From Liopterus haemorrhoidalis (Eukaryota; Arthropoda; Insecta; Coleoptera; Dytiscidae), in assembly GCA_963971575.1 (NCBI GenBank), contig OZ020611.1:221518260-221582259 (forward strand): a DNA stretch of 64,000 bases. Direction: 5' to 3'. Position numbers and translations under genes: made by a program. The notes below the pieces were generated by a model that saw only the letters and a program-made list of their open reading frames with translations, was not told the DNA's origin and did no database searches. Of this stretch, positions 1 through 9,878 are shown in pieces. Every line of letters starts with the position of its first letter. Position 1 is the first letter of the stretch.

Positions 1-20
1 TAACCTAAAAGTTTTTACAA

Positions 21-260
21 GTGTTTGGAGTAAACTGTTATTCAATTTCATTAAATATGTCATCAAATCGAAGGAGACGTTTAGCTCTTTTTTATGGATA
101 TTTAGACTTAATGCGATATGAAGAAAAGCAATGGTGGGTACGCCCCATATATAAAAACAGACGGCAACAGGGTGATTATTTTAACTTGTTGCAAGAAATG
201 AGACACAAAGTACACAGACGACTGTCTGTAACTTTGTTAAATTTGTCATATATGAAGTAA
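21..260 (+). pseudogene. PIF/Harbinger (HARBI1-like) transposase N-terminal fragment
   Basis: The 79-codon frame contains a stretch around residues 38-61 (WWVRPIYKNRRQQGDYFNLL, then QEM) that matches the conserved N-terminal block of HARBI1-like Harbinger nucleases, where a WVRP motif is followed by an RRxQGxFxNLxQEM segment. The frame then loses similarity and stops, so the DDE nuclease domain is absent. The first in-family methionine is probably the one before SSNRRRR (position 57). It is a short relic, or a first exon whose continuation is not visible. Three Harbinger-like MITEs with TAA/TTA flanks elsewhere in the window (19029, 37767, 54325) fit a genome that hosted this superfamily. The assignment rests on motif recognition only. 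Confidence 0.55.
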
Positions 261-279
261 CTACTTCAATTACAAGAAA

Positions 280-1352
280 AGAATTTAATACACAATCTTT
301 TTTACTGAAATAAATTTGACATCACAGTTTAGAATGAAGATTCTGTTGGCCCCTACTTGGGGCTATTTCGCCACATCAATTTACGTTTTTTTAATTTTTT
401 TTTTTTAGGAAATTAAAATATGTTTCTCACTAAAGATTTCACCATTCCGAAAAAATATATCTGTTTCTATGGTTTCGAAGGTGCGGCCGGCGCTAGAGTT
501 GAAATTTCTGAACTTGCGACACCGCGCTTGTAACACCGCGCCTACGATACCATGGTACGGGTTTTTTCAAAATAAAGCGATCCTATTGGTTGAATTTTTT
601 GTTCCACACTTTCAACACCCGCATGAAAATGAGGTATTACTATAACATAACTGTCGCTATTGAGAACTGACACGCTCGGATACGCAGTCTGGTGGTCAAA
701 TGTTGTACTACGCGACTGTAGTACTGTTTGAAATTATTACATATGTTCTGGTGTTGATTTTTTGTTAGAACGTCGATAGATACATTTACATAAAATAAAA
801 ATGTACTGTGCTTAAATTAACCTGTTTCCTGTTAGCATATTAACAGCTGAATACTAGACAATTCAGCCATTTTGCCATGAATTACAGCGGTAATGTCACT
901 TCTCAATACAGTTCTTGAATAATAAATGTGTGTTACAGAACTGGAAAAAATACAAGGAAATCTCTATGGAATTTACAAGGTATTGTTAAAATGTTTTGAC
1001 GAGACGACGATAGCCCTTCGAACAGTAGCCAACGGAACCCTCAGAACCTTCTTCTTTTCGCGATGTTACGTTACCGGTTATGGTTCTTTTTTAAATTTTA
1101 AGTTTAGGTTTTGTAATTTCAGTGGGGTCCTCGGGATTCCAGTATTCCGTTCCGGTTTGGGTTTATGGCTCTGAGTGGAACCAAAAGCCAATACACAAGA
1201 AAAATTAACCCTCAACATCTTAAGGAGAGACGGTTTAACATTTGAGGGGCATTTCCATATAAAACATCTCGTAAACTTTTCTGTTTAAAAATTTGAATTT
1301 AATACACTGATTCTGAAAAAAAAAAAAAACTACATTTAATAAGGACTTATAA
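280..1352. other. Intergenic, no gene recognised
   Basis: AT-rich DNA with a locally GC-richer stretch at about 478-545. A frame at 926-1174 has no recognisable motif and ordinary composition for chance. Nothing else is supported here. Confidence 0.5.
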
Positions 1353-1356
1353 TGGG

Positions 1357-1620
1357 ATAGGTAATGGGATTCGGACTAGTCAAAAAATAAAACAAAATTT
1401 ATTAACTTCGCTTACGTTTCGATTTAATTTAAATCTTCATCATTAGCTTATCTCGGAGTTCAATGACCGGACGATATGATTTGTTTTTTATTAATTTAAA
1501 ATTTTCATTTTATATCGTAACTATTAACTAAGCTCTGATGAAGATTTAAATTAAATCGAAACGTAAGCGAATTTAATAAATTTGTTTTATTTTCTGACTG
1601 GTCCGAATCCCATTACCTAT
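1357..1620. repeat. 264-bp palindromic element with hammerhead-like core motif
   Basis: The two arms (about 1357-1446 and 1531-1620) are near-perfect inverted copies of each other, beginning ATAGGTAATGGGATTCGG and separated by about 85 bp of AT-rich DNA. On the plus strand of the right arm, CTGATGA (1535-1541) is followed by a 6-bp stem GATTTA/TAAATC with an AAT loop and then GAAAC (1558-1562). This is the order of the conserved hammerhead ribozyme core. The expected UH cleavage dinucleotide after a short stem III is not evident, and the left arm has AATGATGA in place of CTGATGA. It could be a MITE or a pair of retroelement ends in inverted orientation. Confidence 0.7.
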
Positions 1621-1624
1621 CAAC

Positions 1625-3589
1625 TATAATTACTAACTTACGGACGTTACTCATCTAATCAAGATTTAATAAAGACTATACAAATAATATGAGGTGACGA
1701 GACAAATTTTCACATTAAAATTTGGATATGTATATCTTTGCACGAACTCTAATGCAAGAACAACGCTGCTGTCTGCATTAGGGATAACGCCTACTTCAAA
1801 ACTATTTAATATAACAACTCGAGAAATGAACAGTTCAGGCTTGTAAGAATCAAAAAATGACAAGTCTAAACAGGTGTTCTGAGTAAAACAAAACAAGCTG
1901 CTTAAAAGCAGAAAAATGCATTTCGATATATCTTACTTTGGAAGCAAATCTTGCGTTGCCTTATAAATTGCACTAGGATGTATCTTATTGCGGTCAATTT
2001 CTTGTTTAACTGCCATTTAATTTGAGATGTATGTCTCTGACTGAACCCGTCGTGTTTAGATGGCAAATACTGCAGGATTTATAAGGAATTTCAGGTTTTC
2101 AAGCAGTCCACGGATAGAAGCCATAGTATAGAGAACAAATCTGTTGAAAATGGACGTTCCTTTTTCCATAAACGTTCCTCATTTGCTATAATCTCAACGA
2201 AGAATTTAATCTTACATTTTTAAATTTAATTTAAATTGTCTTCTTTAAACATTCCATTATTTTGAAGAACAATTATAATTTTCCCACCACGAGCAGCAGT
2301 AGAATGATTTAAAATAATTATATATAACTCTGCATCCACTTGTGTTCAAGAAGTAATTCCACTTGAACAAATAAAGTTAAAATTAAATGGCGTGAAACAA
2401 GAAATCTTTCAGTAGAGTTTTCATTTGTCTACCGTGGAATGTTGCTTGCGATATTTGTCACCGTTGTTTCTTTTTATTCGAATAGACATTTTGCAAAGTT
2501 TTAGAACACAAATGAAAAGTATCTCTTAGTCTCTGGAGGCTTTCAATCACTACTCTACTTCTGGTCACAACTCACATTTCAACTGCACACAATGTTTTGG
2601 AAAACTAACTTTGCTAATAAAGATAACGCTATCTTAAATTTTATTCTGGATCACTTTTCTTGGATAGGGACATTTTGTTTTTAAAGGACTGTCACTGAAA
2701 TAACAATGTTACGAAAAGTAAACTTGTTAGTTCTTGCCTAAAATTATAACTACAAAATAATGATGTAAATATTGATCATTCTCTAATTATTTGTTGGCAA
2801 AGAGCAAAATAATAACACTTAAAAACTTCCAGGTTTATTCCAATGTTTATTAATGAAGTTCTGTAAGCAAATTCAATTGCTTGCTTTTGGTAAGCTGCTT
2901 ACCTTGTCAAAGGAGTTTTTCGGTCTAAATTAATCGTGTTTTATTTATGTTGTATCTTAGTAACCGTCCAACTCGACCATGATGTCCAGAAGGGTATTAG
3001 GTTTGGCTTAGTTGCCAAGAGAAACTTGATGGTAATTTAATAATCATAATGCCAGTAGATCCAATTCTTCCAATTCGTGAATGGGGAGATTTGATATGAT
3101 CGGTGTTGCATCAGTATCATATTATTACAAATATAGTCATGCAAAAAAAATGCCTTGAAACAGGAGAGCGATCTTCGAACATTCGATAAATATAAGGATC
3201 TACTTTATAAGACGCGTTCTACCTGGCACGATAGGGCAGTCTTATTCTAGCGCTTCAATTCAACAGGTCATATTCAGTCTATATTCAGTTCAACAGGTCA
3301 GTCAAGGTCGTCAATAAGTCATTTCCATGCAATCAACTTCAGAGTAGAGATATGCGCGGGCCGTGGATTTTAACGGACCACGATGGATCACGCGAGTTAT
3401 GCATAAAAGTGAAAAAATATAACACTAACCGTGATTTGGGCATGAACGTGACTACATAATATTACATCGTGCGTGAGCGGGCGTAAACCCAAAAATATGT
3501 GAAGCACGATTAATTTTTGACTTAGGAAAAAGGTATTATAATTTGGAATACTGAACTAATACCAAAATAATCGCAGCCACATTCCAATT
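1625..3589. other. Intergenic, no gene recognised
   Basis: About 2 kb of AT-rich sequence. Reading both strands shows only short frames with chance composition. A repeated TCAACAGGTCA phrase lies around 3261-3300. No transposon ends or RNA genes were recognised. Confidence 0.45.
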
Positions 3590-3905
3590 TTGACAAATTG
3601 TAGTCCTCACAAGAGCAAAGATGCAAGTACTGCGATCTGCAGACGATCTGCGATCTTTTTATTGAGGCCTTTAGGTCATCCAAGGTTCATAATACCACAA
3701 ATTGTGCCTTGTAAACTGAGCACAGTTTATGAATCTCGGACAACTATTTGTCCAAATATTGGTCCTCTGCTATTCTTTTTAGAAAAGATGCATCAACTAG
3801 GCAGGATATCTCAATAACATACATTGATTTATTATCGTTATCAATCAGAGTGATGCCTGGCTTGTACCAGGGCGTAGCAGAGTGTAGTCCAGCTCATATG
3901 AGGTA
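3590..3905 (-). pseudogene. RLE-type non-LTR retrotransposon C-terminal fragment
   Basis: Read on the minus strand, the segment encodes WYKPGITLIDNDNKSMYVIE followed by further matching residues, then a stop, then LSEIHKLCSVYKAQFVV and a PKGLNKKIADRLQIAV-like piece in shifted frames. This corresponds to the C-terminal restriction-like-endonuclease region (KPD...VIDI...KxxKY.L..E...Y.V) of R2/NeSL-like elements. The better-preserved plus-strand copy at 41934-42842 has the same block order. The catalytic-type KPD reads KPG here, and stops and frameshifts confirm a relic. Confidence 0.6.
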
Positions 3906-4090
3906 GGAAACGATTAATTCCATATCGGCTCATCTAACAAAGATTGTAGTAACTCAATATTTTTTATTTTGTGAAGTCTGTAAGTTAAATATTAGACTAT
4001 CGTACATATATAATTAGCAAGTGTCTGTATGTAGTCCGGTAACATTGTGACGTCAATTTTTCCTAAGGTTCTCGTCATTGGCAGACAATC

Positions 4091-4915
4091 TATATCCTTT
4101 GACCGATATGAACAATATTTTGCAGATTTATTCTCTAAGATTCTGCGGACAAAATAACATATAGAAATGTCTAGGGTTTCTTAAACATAAATAAGAAACT
4201 CTAGACACTTCTATATCCTTTGATCGATATAAAAATATTTTGCAGATTTATTATTTAAAAATCTGCGAATAAAATCACTTATAGAAATGTCTAGGGTTTC
4301 GTAGGCATAAACAAGAAACCCTAGGATACTCCTATATCCTTTGACCGATATGAACAGTATTTTGCAGATTTATTTTCTAAGAATCTACGAATAATTAATA
4401 ATTACATACATAAATGTCTAGGGCTTCGTAGGCATAAATAAGAGACTCCTATATCCTTTGATCGATATGAACAATATTTTGCGAATTTATTCTCTAAGAA
4501 TCTACGAATATAATTACATACATAAATGTCTAGAATTTCGTAGGCATAAACAAGAGGCACAGGATACTATATCCTTTGACCGATATCAACAATATTTTGC
4601 AGATTTTTTCTCTAAGAAACTGCGGATAAAATTACACATAGAAATGTTAAGGGTTTCGTATGCATAAAAGAGAAACTCTAGACACGCCTATATTCTTTAA
4701 CCGATATGAACAATATTTTGAAGATTTGTTCTCTAAAAATTTACGAATATAATTATATATATAGAAATGTCTAGGATTTTGTAGGCGTAAAAAAGAAACT
4801 TAAGACACTGTTATATCCTTTGATCGATATGCACAAAATTTTGCAGATTTATTCTTTAACAATATACGAATATAATTACATACAGAAATTTCTACGGTTT
4901 CGTAGGCATAAACTA
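4091..4915. repeat. Seven-unit satellite, period about 120 bp
   Basis: Units start with TATATCCTTTGAYCGATATG at 4091, 4212, 4333, 4450, 4568, 4689 (variant) and 4812, giving periods of 117-123 bp. Each continues with a conserved TTTTGCAGATTTATTCTCTA phrase and ends with an AGAAATGTCTAGGGTTTCGT-like motif. The array is bracketed by a direct repeat: GACGTCAATTTTTCCTAAGG at 4049 and GACGTAAATTTTTCCAAAGG at 4989, with about 34 bp of similarity each. This suggests the array expanded inside, or was carried by, an element that duplicated its flank. A lone monomer lies at 23602-23694. Confidence 0.92.
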
Positions 4916-5010
4916 ACGTCTCAAATTATTTTTAGTTTTAACAATATAAATGTAATGTACTAAATGAATCGTTTCCCCAACTTAAAAAGACGTAAATTTT
5001 TCCAAAGGTT

Positions 5011-5090
5011 CTCGTGATTGGCTAACTGGGGACACCCTGTCTCTTGATTGGCCGACAGGTGACACCCTCTTCCGTGATTGGATAAATACC
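5011..5090. repeat. 30-bp tandem repeat with inverted CCAAT boxes
   Basis: Two and a half units of about 30 bp, each with GTGATTGGCY or TTGATTGGCC followed by ACAGGTGACACCCT-like sequence. Each unit carries ATTGG, the complement of a CCAAT box, so three are phased at about 30 bp. A fourth ATTGG lies in the matching flank at 4076-4080. The regulatory meaning is speculative. Confidence 0.6.
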
Positions 5091-5309
5091 TGACATGGTG
5101 GTATATTTTTTGGTTAATTATCAGAAATTAAGATACGTTAAAAAATAACACAGAATACACATACAAACAATTGAAATTTTTATATTATAAATCCATCATT
5201 GTTGACGGGTAATAACCAAATAGTGTAATATTTCCAGGAAAATTAACTACTTACTCATCCCTGTCTATCGATTGGATCTTACCTAATACCAGCTAACAGA
5301 AGATCTATT

Positions 5310-5467
5310 ATACATATAACCATTAGCATTATCTAGATAACGCATTTAGATGATATTTATTATCTATCATCTTTTTTAAATACCGTTTTACATTTTTATC
5401 TATTATCTCATTTAGATAGGTATTTTCATTATTTTTATCTGTAATTTCAGATAATCTTTATAGATAA
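5310..5467. repeat. AGATAA/TTATCT-rich tract
   Basis: Dense, irregular repetition of AGATAA and TTATCT, including a TTATCTAGATAA palindrome, over about 160 bp. Similar tracts lie at about 7455-7600 and 7970-8110. They look like subterminal repeats of one degraded transposon. AGATAA is also the GATA-factor consensus. Confidence 0.6.
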
Positions 5468-6124
5468 TAGACCATATAAGTGTGACGTAACATACATGTG
5501 CTGCCATCTTGCAACGGTTTCCTTTGGATTTTTTTGGGAGAATTAAAATGCATGTTTCATTACTTTTGTTATCTCAATGTTATGAATATTTTCAATTTTG
5601 GAGAAAAATTATATATATCTTTGATAAGTTTATACTAATATATACAGTTCAGATACCTTATATTATAGAATAATGTTTTTATAAACATATAAATAAGGAT
5701 TCGAAGATATATTTATAGGTTACGTTTGTAAATAATATGAAAATCGAAATATCTTTAGTATTTATTTAATTAAAAGTAAGTAAACATTAATATTTTGTTT
5801 CAGAATGCATAATGGTGTATTATTTTGCTCCAAATTGGAACCATTACGGTCACATTCTTAATTACAATTTTTTTCGTTTTTTAATCAAACTAATTAGAAA
5901 TGGCAAACAGACTTATTGTTATATTACTTGCCATAATAACAATTATTAAGGTACATTTTTCAAAATTAACCTGCAAATTAATATTGTTCTGCAAAAATAA
6001 TAACGTTTTAAATTATTATATTATAACCAATTCAAAAAACAATGCCAAATTCAAATAAAAGGAAACCAACTGCGAGGTGGCAGCACTGAATCTCATTTTG
6101 TGACGTAGTTACTAATATGGTCTA
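5468..6124. mobile_element. 657-bp element with ~60-bp imperfect terminal inverted repeats
   Basis: The left arm (5468-5526) begins AGACCATATAAGTGTGACGT and runs through TGCTGCCATCTTGC to GGTTTCCTTT. The reverse complement of the right arm (6059-6124) begins AGACCATATTAGTAACTACG and runs through TGCTGCCACCTCGC to GGTTTCCT. The interior is AT-rich with no coding capacity. It is probably a non-autonomous DNA transposon. No convincing target duplication was seen, and superfamily is unassigned. Confidence 0.55.
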
Positions 6125-6186
6125 TTTAAAACTTAACCTCAATATTCTGTGATGTTCTGCAAATGACAAAACTAGGTATACATATA

Positions 6187-7430
6187 CAAGGTGTCTCAAA
6201 AGAAATTTTATATTTAGTGGATCGATTAAAAAAAAAAGAAAACCGTATATAGAAAAAATGTTTATTAATTATTAAAATACACTTTTTGGGGATTTATTTC
6301 TTAAAAATAAAATCGTCTAAATGTAGACCCTCGCGTTCTCGGCACTCATTTAATCGAACAGTAAAATTACTTATGACGTCTCGGCAGGTGGCCTCAGGGA
6401 TGGCTGCCATTTCGTGACGGATATTTTCTTTCAAATGCGCCAGTGAAGTCGGTTTATTGGCGTAAACTTTAGATTTAAGATAACCCCATAGGAAAAAGTC
6501 CATAGGGGTTAAATCTGGACTGCGTCGAGGCCAATTTATGTCACCTCTCCGGGAGATCAATTTGCCTGAGAAAAATTCACGAACACGTGGCAGAGACATA
6601 TTGGACGCGTGTGAAGTTGCTCCGTCCTGTTGGAACCATGTTCTTTGGTTATAGCCAGGAAAGTTTTGCAGTTCAGGTACCAAGAAGTTGTCTAACATCT
6701 CCACATAACGCTCTGAATTCACTGTAACTGCACGCCCTCTTTCGTCTTCAAAAAAGTAACGGCCGGTAATTCCTCGCGCCGACATCGCAGCCCATACGGT
6801 CACTTTAGGCGAATGTAGGGGTTTCTGATGTTTGCGTTTCGGATTCGTTGCACTCCAGTAGCGGCAGTTCTGCTTATTTACGTGGCCATTAAGATGAAAA
6901 TGAGCTTCATCCGAAAACAAAATGTTGGTAAACGTTGAAAATCGCTCAATCACCTGATTTACGAAATTAAGCCTCTGACTGGCATCTTGGGGCTTTAATT
7001 CTTGCACCAATTGAATTTTGTAGGGGTGCAGCTTTAGGTCTTTGTGCATAATGCGATGTAATGATGATCTATGCACATTTAAAGCACTTGCGCGCTTCCG
7101 AATTGAAAGGTTCGGGTCGTCACGAACAGACTGATTAACATTCTCAACGTTTTCTACCGTTCTTGATGACCTAGGTCGCCCGGATTTTGATTTATCCAGC
7201 GTTGTACCAGTCTCTTCAAACTTTTTAACCCAATGTCGAATGAGAGGAATGCTTGGCGCATCATTTAAGTGGCGAAAACCTCGAATACTGCAGAATTTTC
7301 TACGCGCTACAGTCGCCGAATCACCGTTTTTGTAAAACTCTCGCACGCATAACGCGCGGTCTGCTCCCGAGAAACGCTCCATACCGACTGCATTCCTAAG
7401 AGCCAGGCTACCGATTGACTCGCCCATACT
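6187..7430 (-). mobile_element. Tc1/mariner-type transposon, 5'-truncated copy 1
   Basis: On the minus strand the element keeps its 3' terminus: the terminal repeat CAAGGTGTCTCAAAAGAAAT begins at 6187, next to TA at 6185-6186. At the other end it matches the full copies only to within the transposase leader. There it meets about 10 bp of filler and then host sequence that matches unit B at 7943. The 5' inverted repeat is missing, so this copy should not be mobilisable by itself although its reading frame is open. Confidence 0.88.
6294..7427 (-). CDS. IS630-Tc1-mariner family transposase, copy 1
   Basis: Open frame of 377 codons for a cut-and-paste transposase that would act in the nucleus on its own 30-bp inverted repeats. 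From the N-terminus it has a helix-turn-helix region (about residues 18-75), a GRPR linker, a second helix-turn-helix ending near HKDLKLHPYK, and an RNase-H-like catalytic domain. The acidic triad is FSDEAHF, QQDGATSH and SPDLTPMD. 36 residues separate the last two aspartates if SPD is used, or 41 if the later D of PMD is used. The start MGES differs from other copies (MSIG or MER) because the deletion junction supplies a new ATG. Translation could instead begin at the conserved MERFSG (7382). All acidic residues are retained. Confidence 0.88.
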   Translation of the reverse strand: MGESIGSLALRNAVGMERFSGADRALCVREFYKNGDSATVARRKFCSIRGFRHLNDAPSIPLIRHWVKKFEETGTTLDKSKSGRPRSSRTVENVENVNQSVRDDPNLSIRKRASALNVHRSSLHRIMHKDLKLHPYKIQLVQELKPQDASQRLNFVNQVIERFSTFTNILFSDEAHFHLNGHVNKQNCRYWSATNPKRKHQKPLHSPKVTVWAAMSARGITGRYFFEDERGRAVTVNSERYVEMLDNFLVPELQNFPGYNQRTWFQQDGATSHASNMSLPRVREFFSGKLISRRGDINWPRRSPDLTPMDFFLWGYLKSKVYANKPTSLAHLKENIRHEMAAIPEATCRDVISNFTVRLNECREREGLHLDDFIFKK

Positions 7431-7454
7431 TTTCGCGCCATAAAAATGTGGAGG

Positions 7455-7620
7455 GGGTTTATCTTATCTATTATCTGATTTTTTCTAAGATTATCTTATC
7501 TTTTCTAGATAATTATTTTTAAATTATTTTTATCTTTGTTTAGATCACATAAATGTGGTATTATCTTATCTTTGACCAGATAACATTTTAAGTTATCTAT
7601 GCTCAACACTGGTTATAACA
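7455..7620. repeat. AGATAA/TTATCT-rich tract (unit A)
   Basis: TTATCTTATCTATTATCTG is followed by many TTATCT/AGATAA hexamers. The tract is repeated in unit B at about 7970-8110 and resembles 5310-5467 in motif content. Confidence 0.6.
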
Positions 7621-8242
7621 TCTCTTCCAACACCGTTTTGCTCCATGTAATTCTATAATTCTTTTACTATATATATTGTTTTCTTTTTTACACTTCCAAA
7701 ACATTTGTAATAAAATAGAAAAGTAGCACAATATGTGGCAGCACTGAATCTCATTTTGTGACGTAGTTACTAATATGGTCTATTTAAAACTTAACCTCAA
7801 TGTTCTGTGATGTTCTGCAAATGACAAAACTAGGTATACATATATATAAATATGAATCAATAATATTTATTAAACGAGATACTTTTAACTGATTCCCCCT
7901 TGGATGAAAGCGATATGATGAATTTATCATGGATAATTTGAGTTTCGCGCCATAAAAATGTGGAGGGGTTTATCTTATATATTATCTGATTTTTTCTAAG
8001 ATTATCTTATCTTTTCTAGATAATTATTTTTTAAATTATCTTTATCTTTGTTTAGATCACAAAAAGGTGGTATTATCTTATCTTTGACCAGATAACATTT
8101 TAAGTTATCTATGCTCAACACTGGTTATAACATCTCTTCCAACACCGTTTTGCTCCATGTAATTCTATAATTCTTTTACTATATATATTGTTTTCTTTTT
8201 TACAATTCCAAAACATTTGTAATAAAATAGAAAAGTAGCACA

Positions 8243-8571
8243 GAAGTAAGGTTTTGCAATACTTGAGATCAGATTTAAGATCCGATGGCGACAGGTCAGA
8301 ATACCCATCTCCTTGTTGCACGCGGGTGTTCCGATAAACTTACATGGTACTTATACGGCTGCGACAGGATTATGACTTGTTTTTAGAGATTTTTTTTACG
8401 ATTTTTGGCTCGATGTTATGTTGTAAGTGGTTGTCTCACTGGATTACACTCGTAAACTCCCGTCAGATATTTAGTTTTAAAAATATGATTTGAAATATTC
8501 TTCCAGAAAATGTAAGGAAGGTAAGTTTTAGATTGTTTCAGTAATAATATTTCATCATTAAACTGGATAAA
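8243..8571. other. Short intergenic stretch
   Basis: About 330 bp between the duplication and the next transposon, with slightly higher GC around 8270-8370. No frame, repeat end or RNA gene was recognised. Confidence 0.4.
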
Positions 8572-8573
8572 TA

Positions 8574-9876
8574 CAAGGTGTCTCAAAAGAAATTTTATAT
8601 TTATTTAGCTTACTGCGTGAACGCAACGTATCCGAGGGGCGCGTCAATCGGTAACCTGGCTCTTGGGAATTTAGTCGCTATGGAGCGTTTCTCGGGAGCA
8701 GACCACGCGTTATGCGTGCGAGAGTTTTACAAAAACGGTGATTCGGTGACTGTAGCGCGTAGAAAATTCTGCAGTATTCGAGGTTTTCGCCACTTAAATG
8801 ATGCGCCAAGCATTCTTCTCATTCGACATTGGGTTAAAAAGTTTGAAGAGACTGGTACAACGCTGGATAAATCAAAATCCGGGCGACCTAGGTCATCAAG
8901 AACGGTAGAAAACGTGGAGAATGTTAATCAGTCTGTTCGTGACGACCCGAACCTTTCAATTCGGAAGCGCGGAAGTGCTTTAAATGTGCATAGATCATCA
9001 TTACATCGCATTATGCACAAAGACCTAAAGCTGCACCCCTACAAAATTCAATTGGTGCAAGAATTAAAGCCCCAAGATGCCAGGCAGAGGCTTAATTTCG
9101 TAAATCAGGTGATTGAGCAATTTTCAACGTTTACCAACATTTTGTTTTCGGATGAAGCTCATTTTCATCTTAATGGCCACGTAAATGAGCAGAACTGCCG
9201 CTACTGGAGTGCAACGAATCCAAAACGCAAACATCAGAAACCCCTACATTCGCCTAAAGTGACCGTATGGGCTGCGATGTCGGCGCGAGATATTATCGGC
9301 CCTTACTTTTTTGAAGACGAAAGGGGGCGTGCAGTTACAGTGAATTCAGAGCGTTATGTGAAGATGTTAGACAACTTCTTGGTACCTGAACTGCAAAACT
9401 TTCCTGGCTATAACCAAAGAACATGGTTCCAACAGGACGGAGCAACTTCACACACGTCCAATATGTCTCTGCCACGTGTTCGTGAAATTTTCTCAGGCAA
9501 ATTGATCTCCCGGAGAGGTGACATAAATTGGCCTCCACGCAGTCCAGATTTAACCCCTATGGACTTTTTCCTATGGGATTATCTTAAATCTAAAGTTTAC
9601 GCCAATAAACCGACTTCACTGGCGCATTTGAAAGAAAATATCCGTCACGAAATGGCAGCCATCCCTGAGTCCACCTGCCGAGACGTCATAAGTAATTTTA
9701 CTGTTCGATTAAATGAGTGCCGAGAACGCAAGGGTCTACATTTAGACGATATTATTTTTAAGAAATAAATCCCCAAAAAGTGTATTTTAACAATTAATAA
9801 ACATTTTTTCTATATACGGCTTACTTTTTTTTTTTAATCGATCCACTAAATATAAAATTTCTTTTGAGACACCTTG
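8574..9876 (+). mobile_element. Complete Tc1/mariner-type transposon, copy 2 (1303 bp)
   Basis: Bounded by perfect ~30-bp inverted repeats that start CAAGGTGTCTCAAAAGAAAT on each side and are flanked by TA (8572-8573 and 9877-9878), the target duplication typical of this superfamily. The 5' leader of about 100 bp runs between the left repeat and the transposase ATG. A short T-rich 3' untranslated region follows the stop. Confidence 0.93.
8680..9768 (+). CDS. IS630-Tc1-mariner family transposase, copy 2
   Basis: A 362-residue frame if translation starts at MERFSGADH (8680). The upstream ATG used by copies 3 and 4 is missing because about 9 bp of leader are deleted (the frame reads RGASIGN), and no earlier in-frame ATG exists. 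Domain order is N-terminal double helix-turn-helix with GRPR between the two, then a catalytic domain with FSDEAHF, QQDGATSHTS and RSPDLTPMDFFLW. The C-terminal motif DVISNFTVRLNECRER is shared by all copies. Compared with copy 4 there are scattered substitutions but no stops. It lies inside complete inverted repeats, so it is a candidate autonomous copy if the shorter N-terminus is tolerated. Confidence 0.9.
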   Translation: MERFSGADHALCVREFYKNGDSVTVARRKFCSIRGFRHLNDAPSILLIRHWVKKFEETGTTLDKSKSGRPRSSRTVENVENVNQSVRDDPNLSIRKRGSALNVHRSSLHRIMHKDLKLHPYKIQLVQELKPQDARQRLNFVNQVIEQFSTFTNILFSDEAHFHLNGHVNEQNCRYWSATNPKRKHQKPLHSPKVTVWAAMSARDIIGPYFFEDERGRAVTVNSERYVKMLDNFLVPELQNFPGYNQRTWFQQDGATSHTSNMSLPRVREIFSGKLISRRGDINWPPRSPDLTPMDFFLWDYLKSKVYANKPTSLAHLKENIRHEMAAIPESTCRDVISNFTVRLNECRERKGLHLDDIIFKK

Positions 9877-9878
9877 TA

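Larger units (their letters stand above)
6078..8242. repeat. Tandem duplication: transposon-filled unit and empty unit
   Basis: Unit A (6078-7735) and unit B (7736-8242) are copies of one ~500-bp sequence. Segment 6078-6186 matches 7736-7844, and 7431-7730 matches 7943-8242. In unit A the sequence ends at TATACATATA (6186) and the transposon follows. In unit B it continues uninterrupted through a 98-bp piece (7845-7942) missing from unit A. Unit B is therefore the pre-insertion allele. The transposon inserted after the duplication, and its 5' end was lost together with 98 bp of flank. Confidence 0.85.

Noticed and set aside
926..1174. Possible exon with intron-like 3' splice site
   Set aside because: A TTTTGTAATTTCAG is present but there is no protein similarity or partner exon; insufficient.
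4091..4915. CRISPR-like array
   Set aside because: Units of ~120 bp are contiguous with no distinct spacers, and the DNA is eukaryotic; it is a satellite.
9335..9538. Minus-strand 67-codon frame inside transposase copies (also 48173 and 52402)
   Set aside because: Conserved only because it is antisense to the transposase; no family features.
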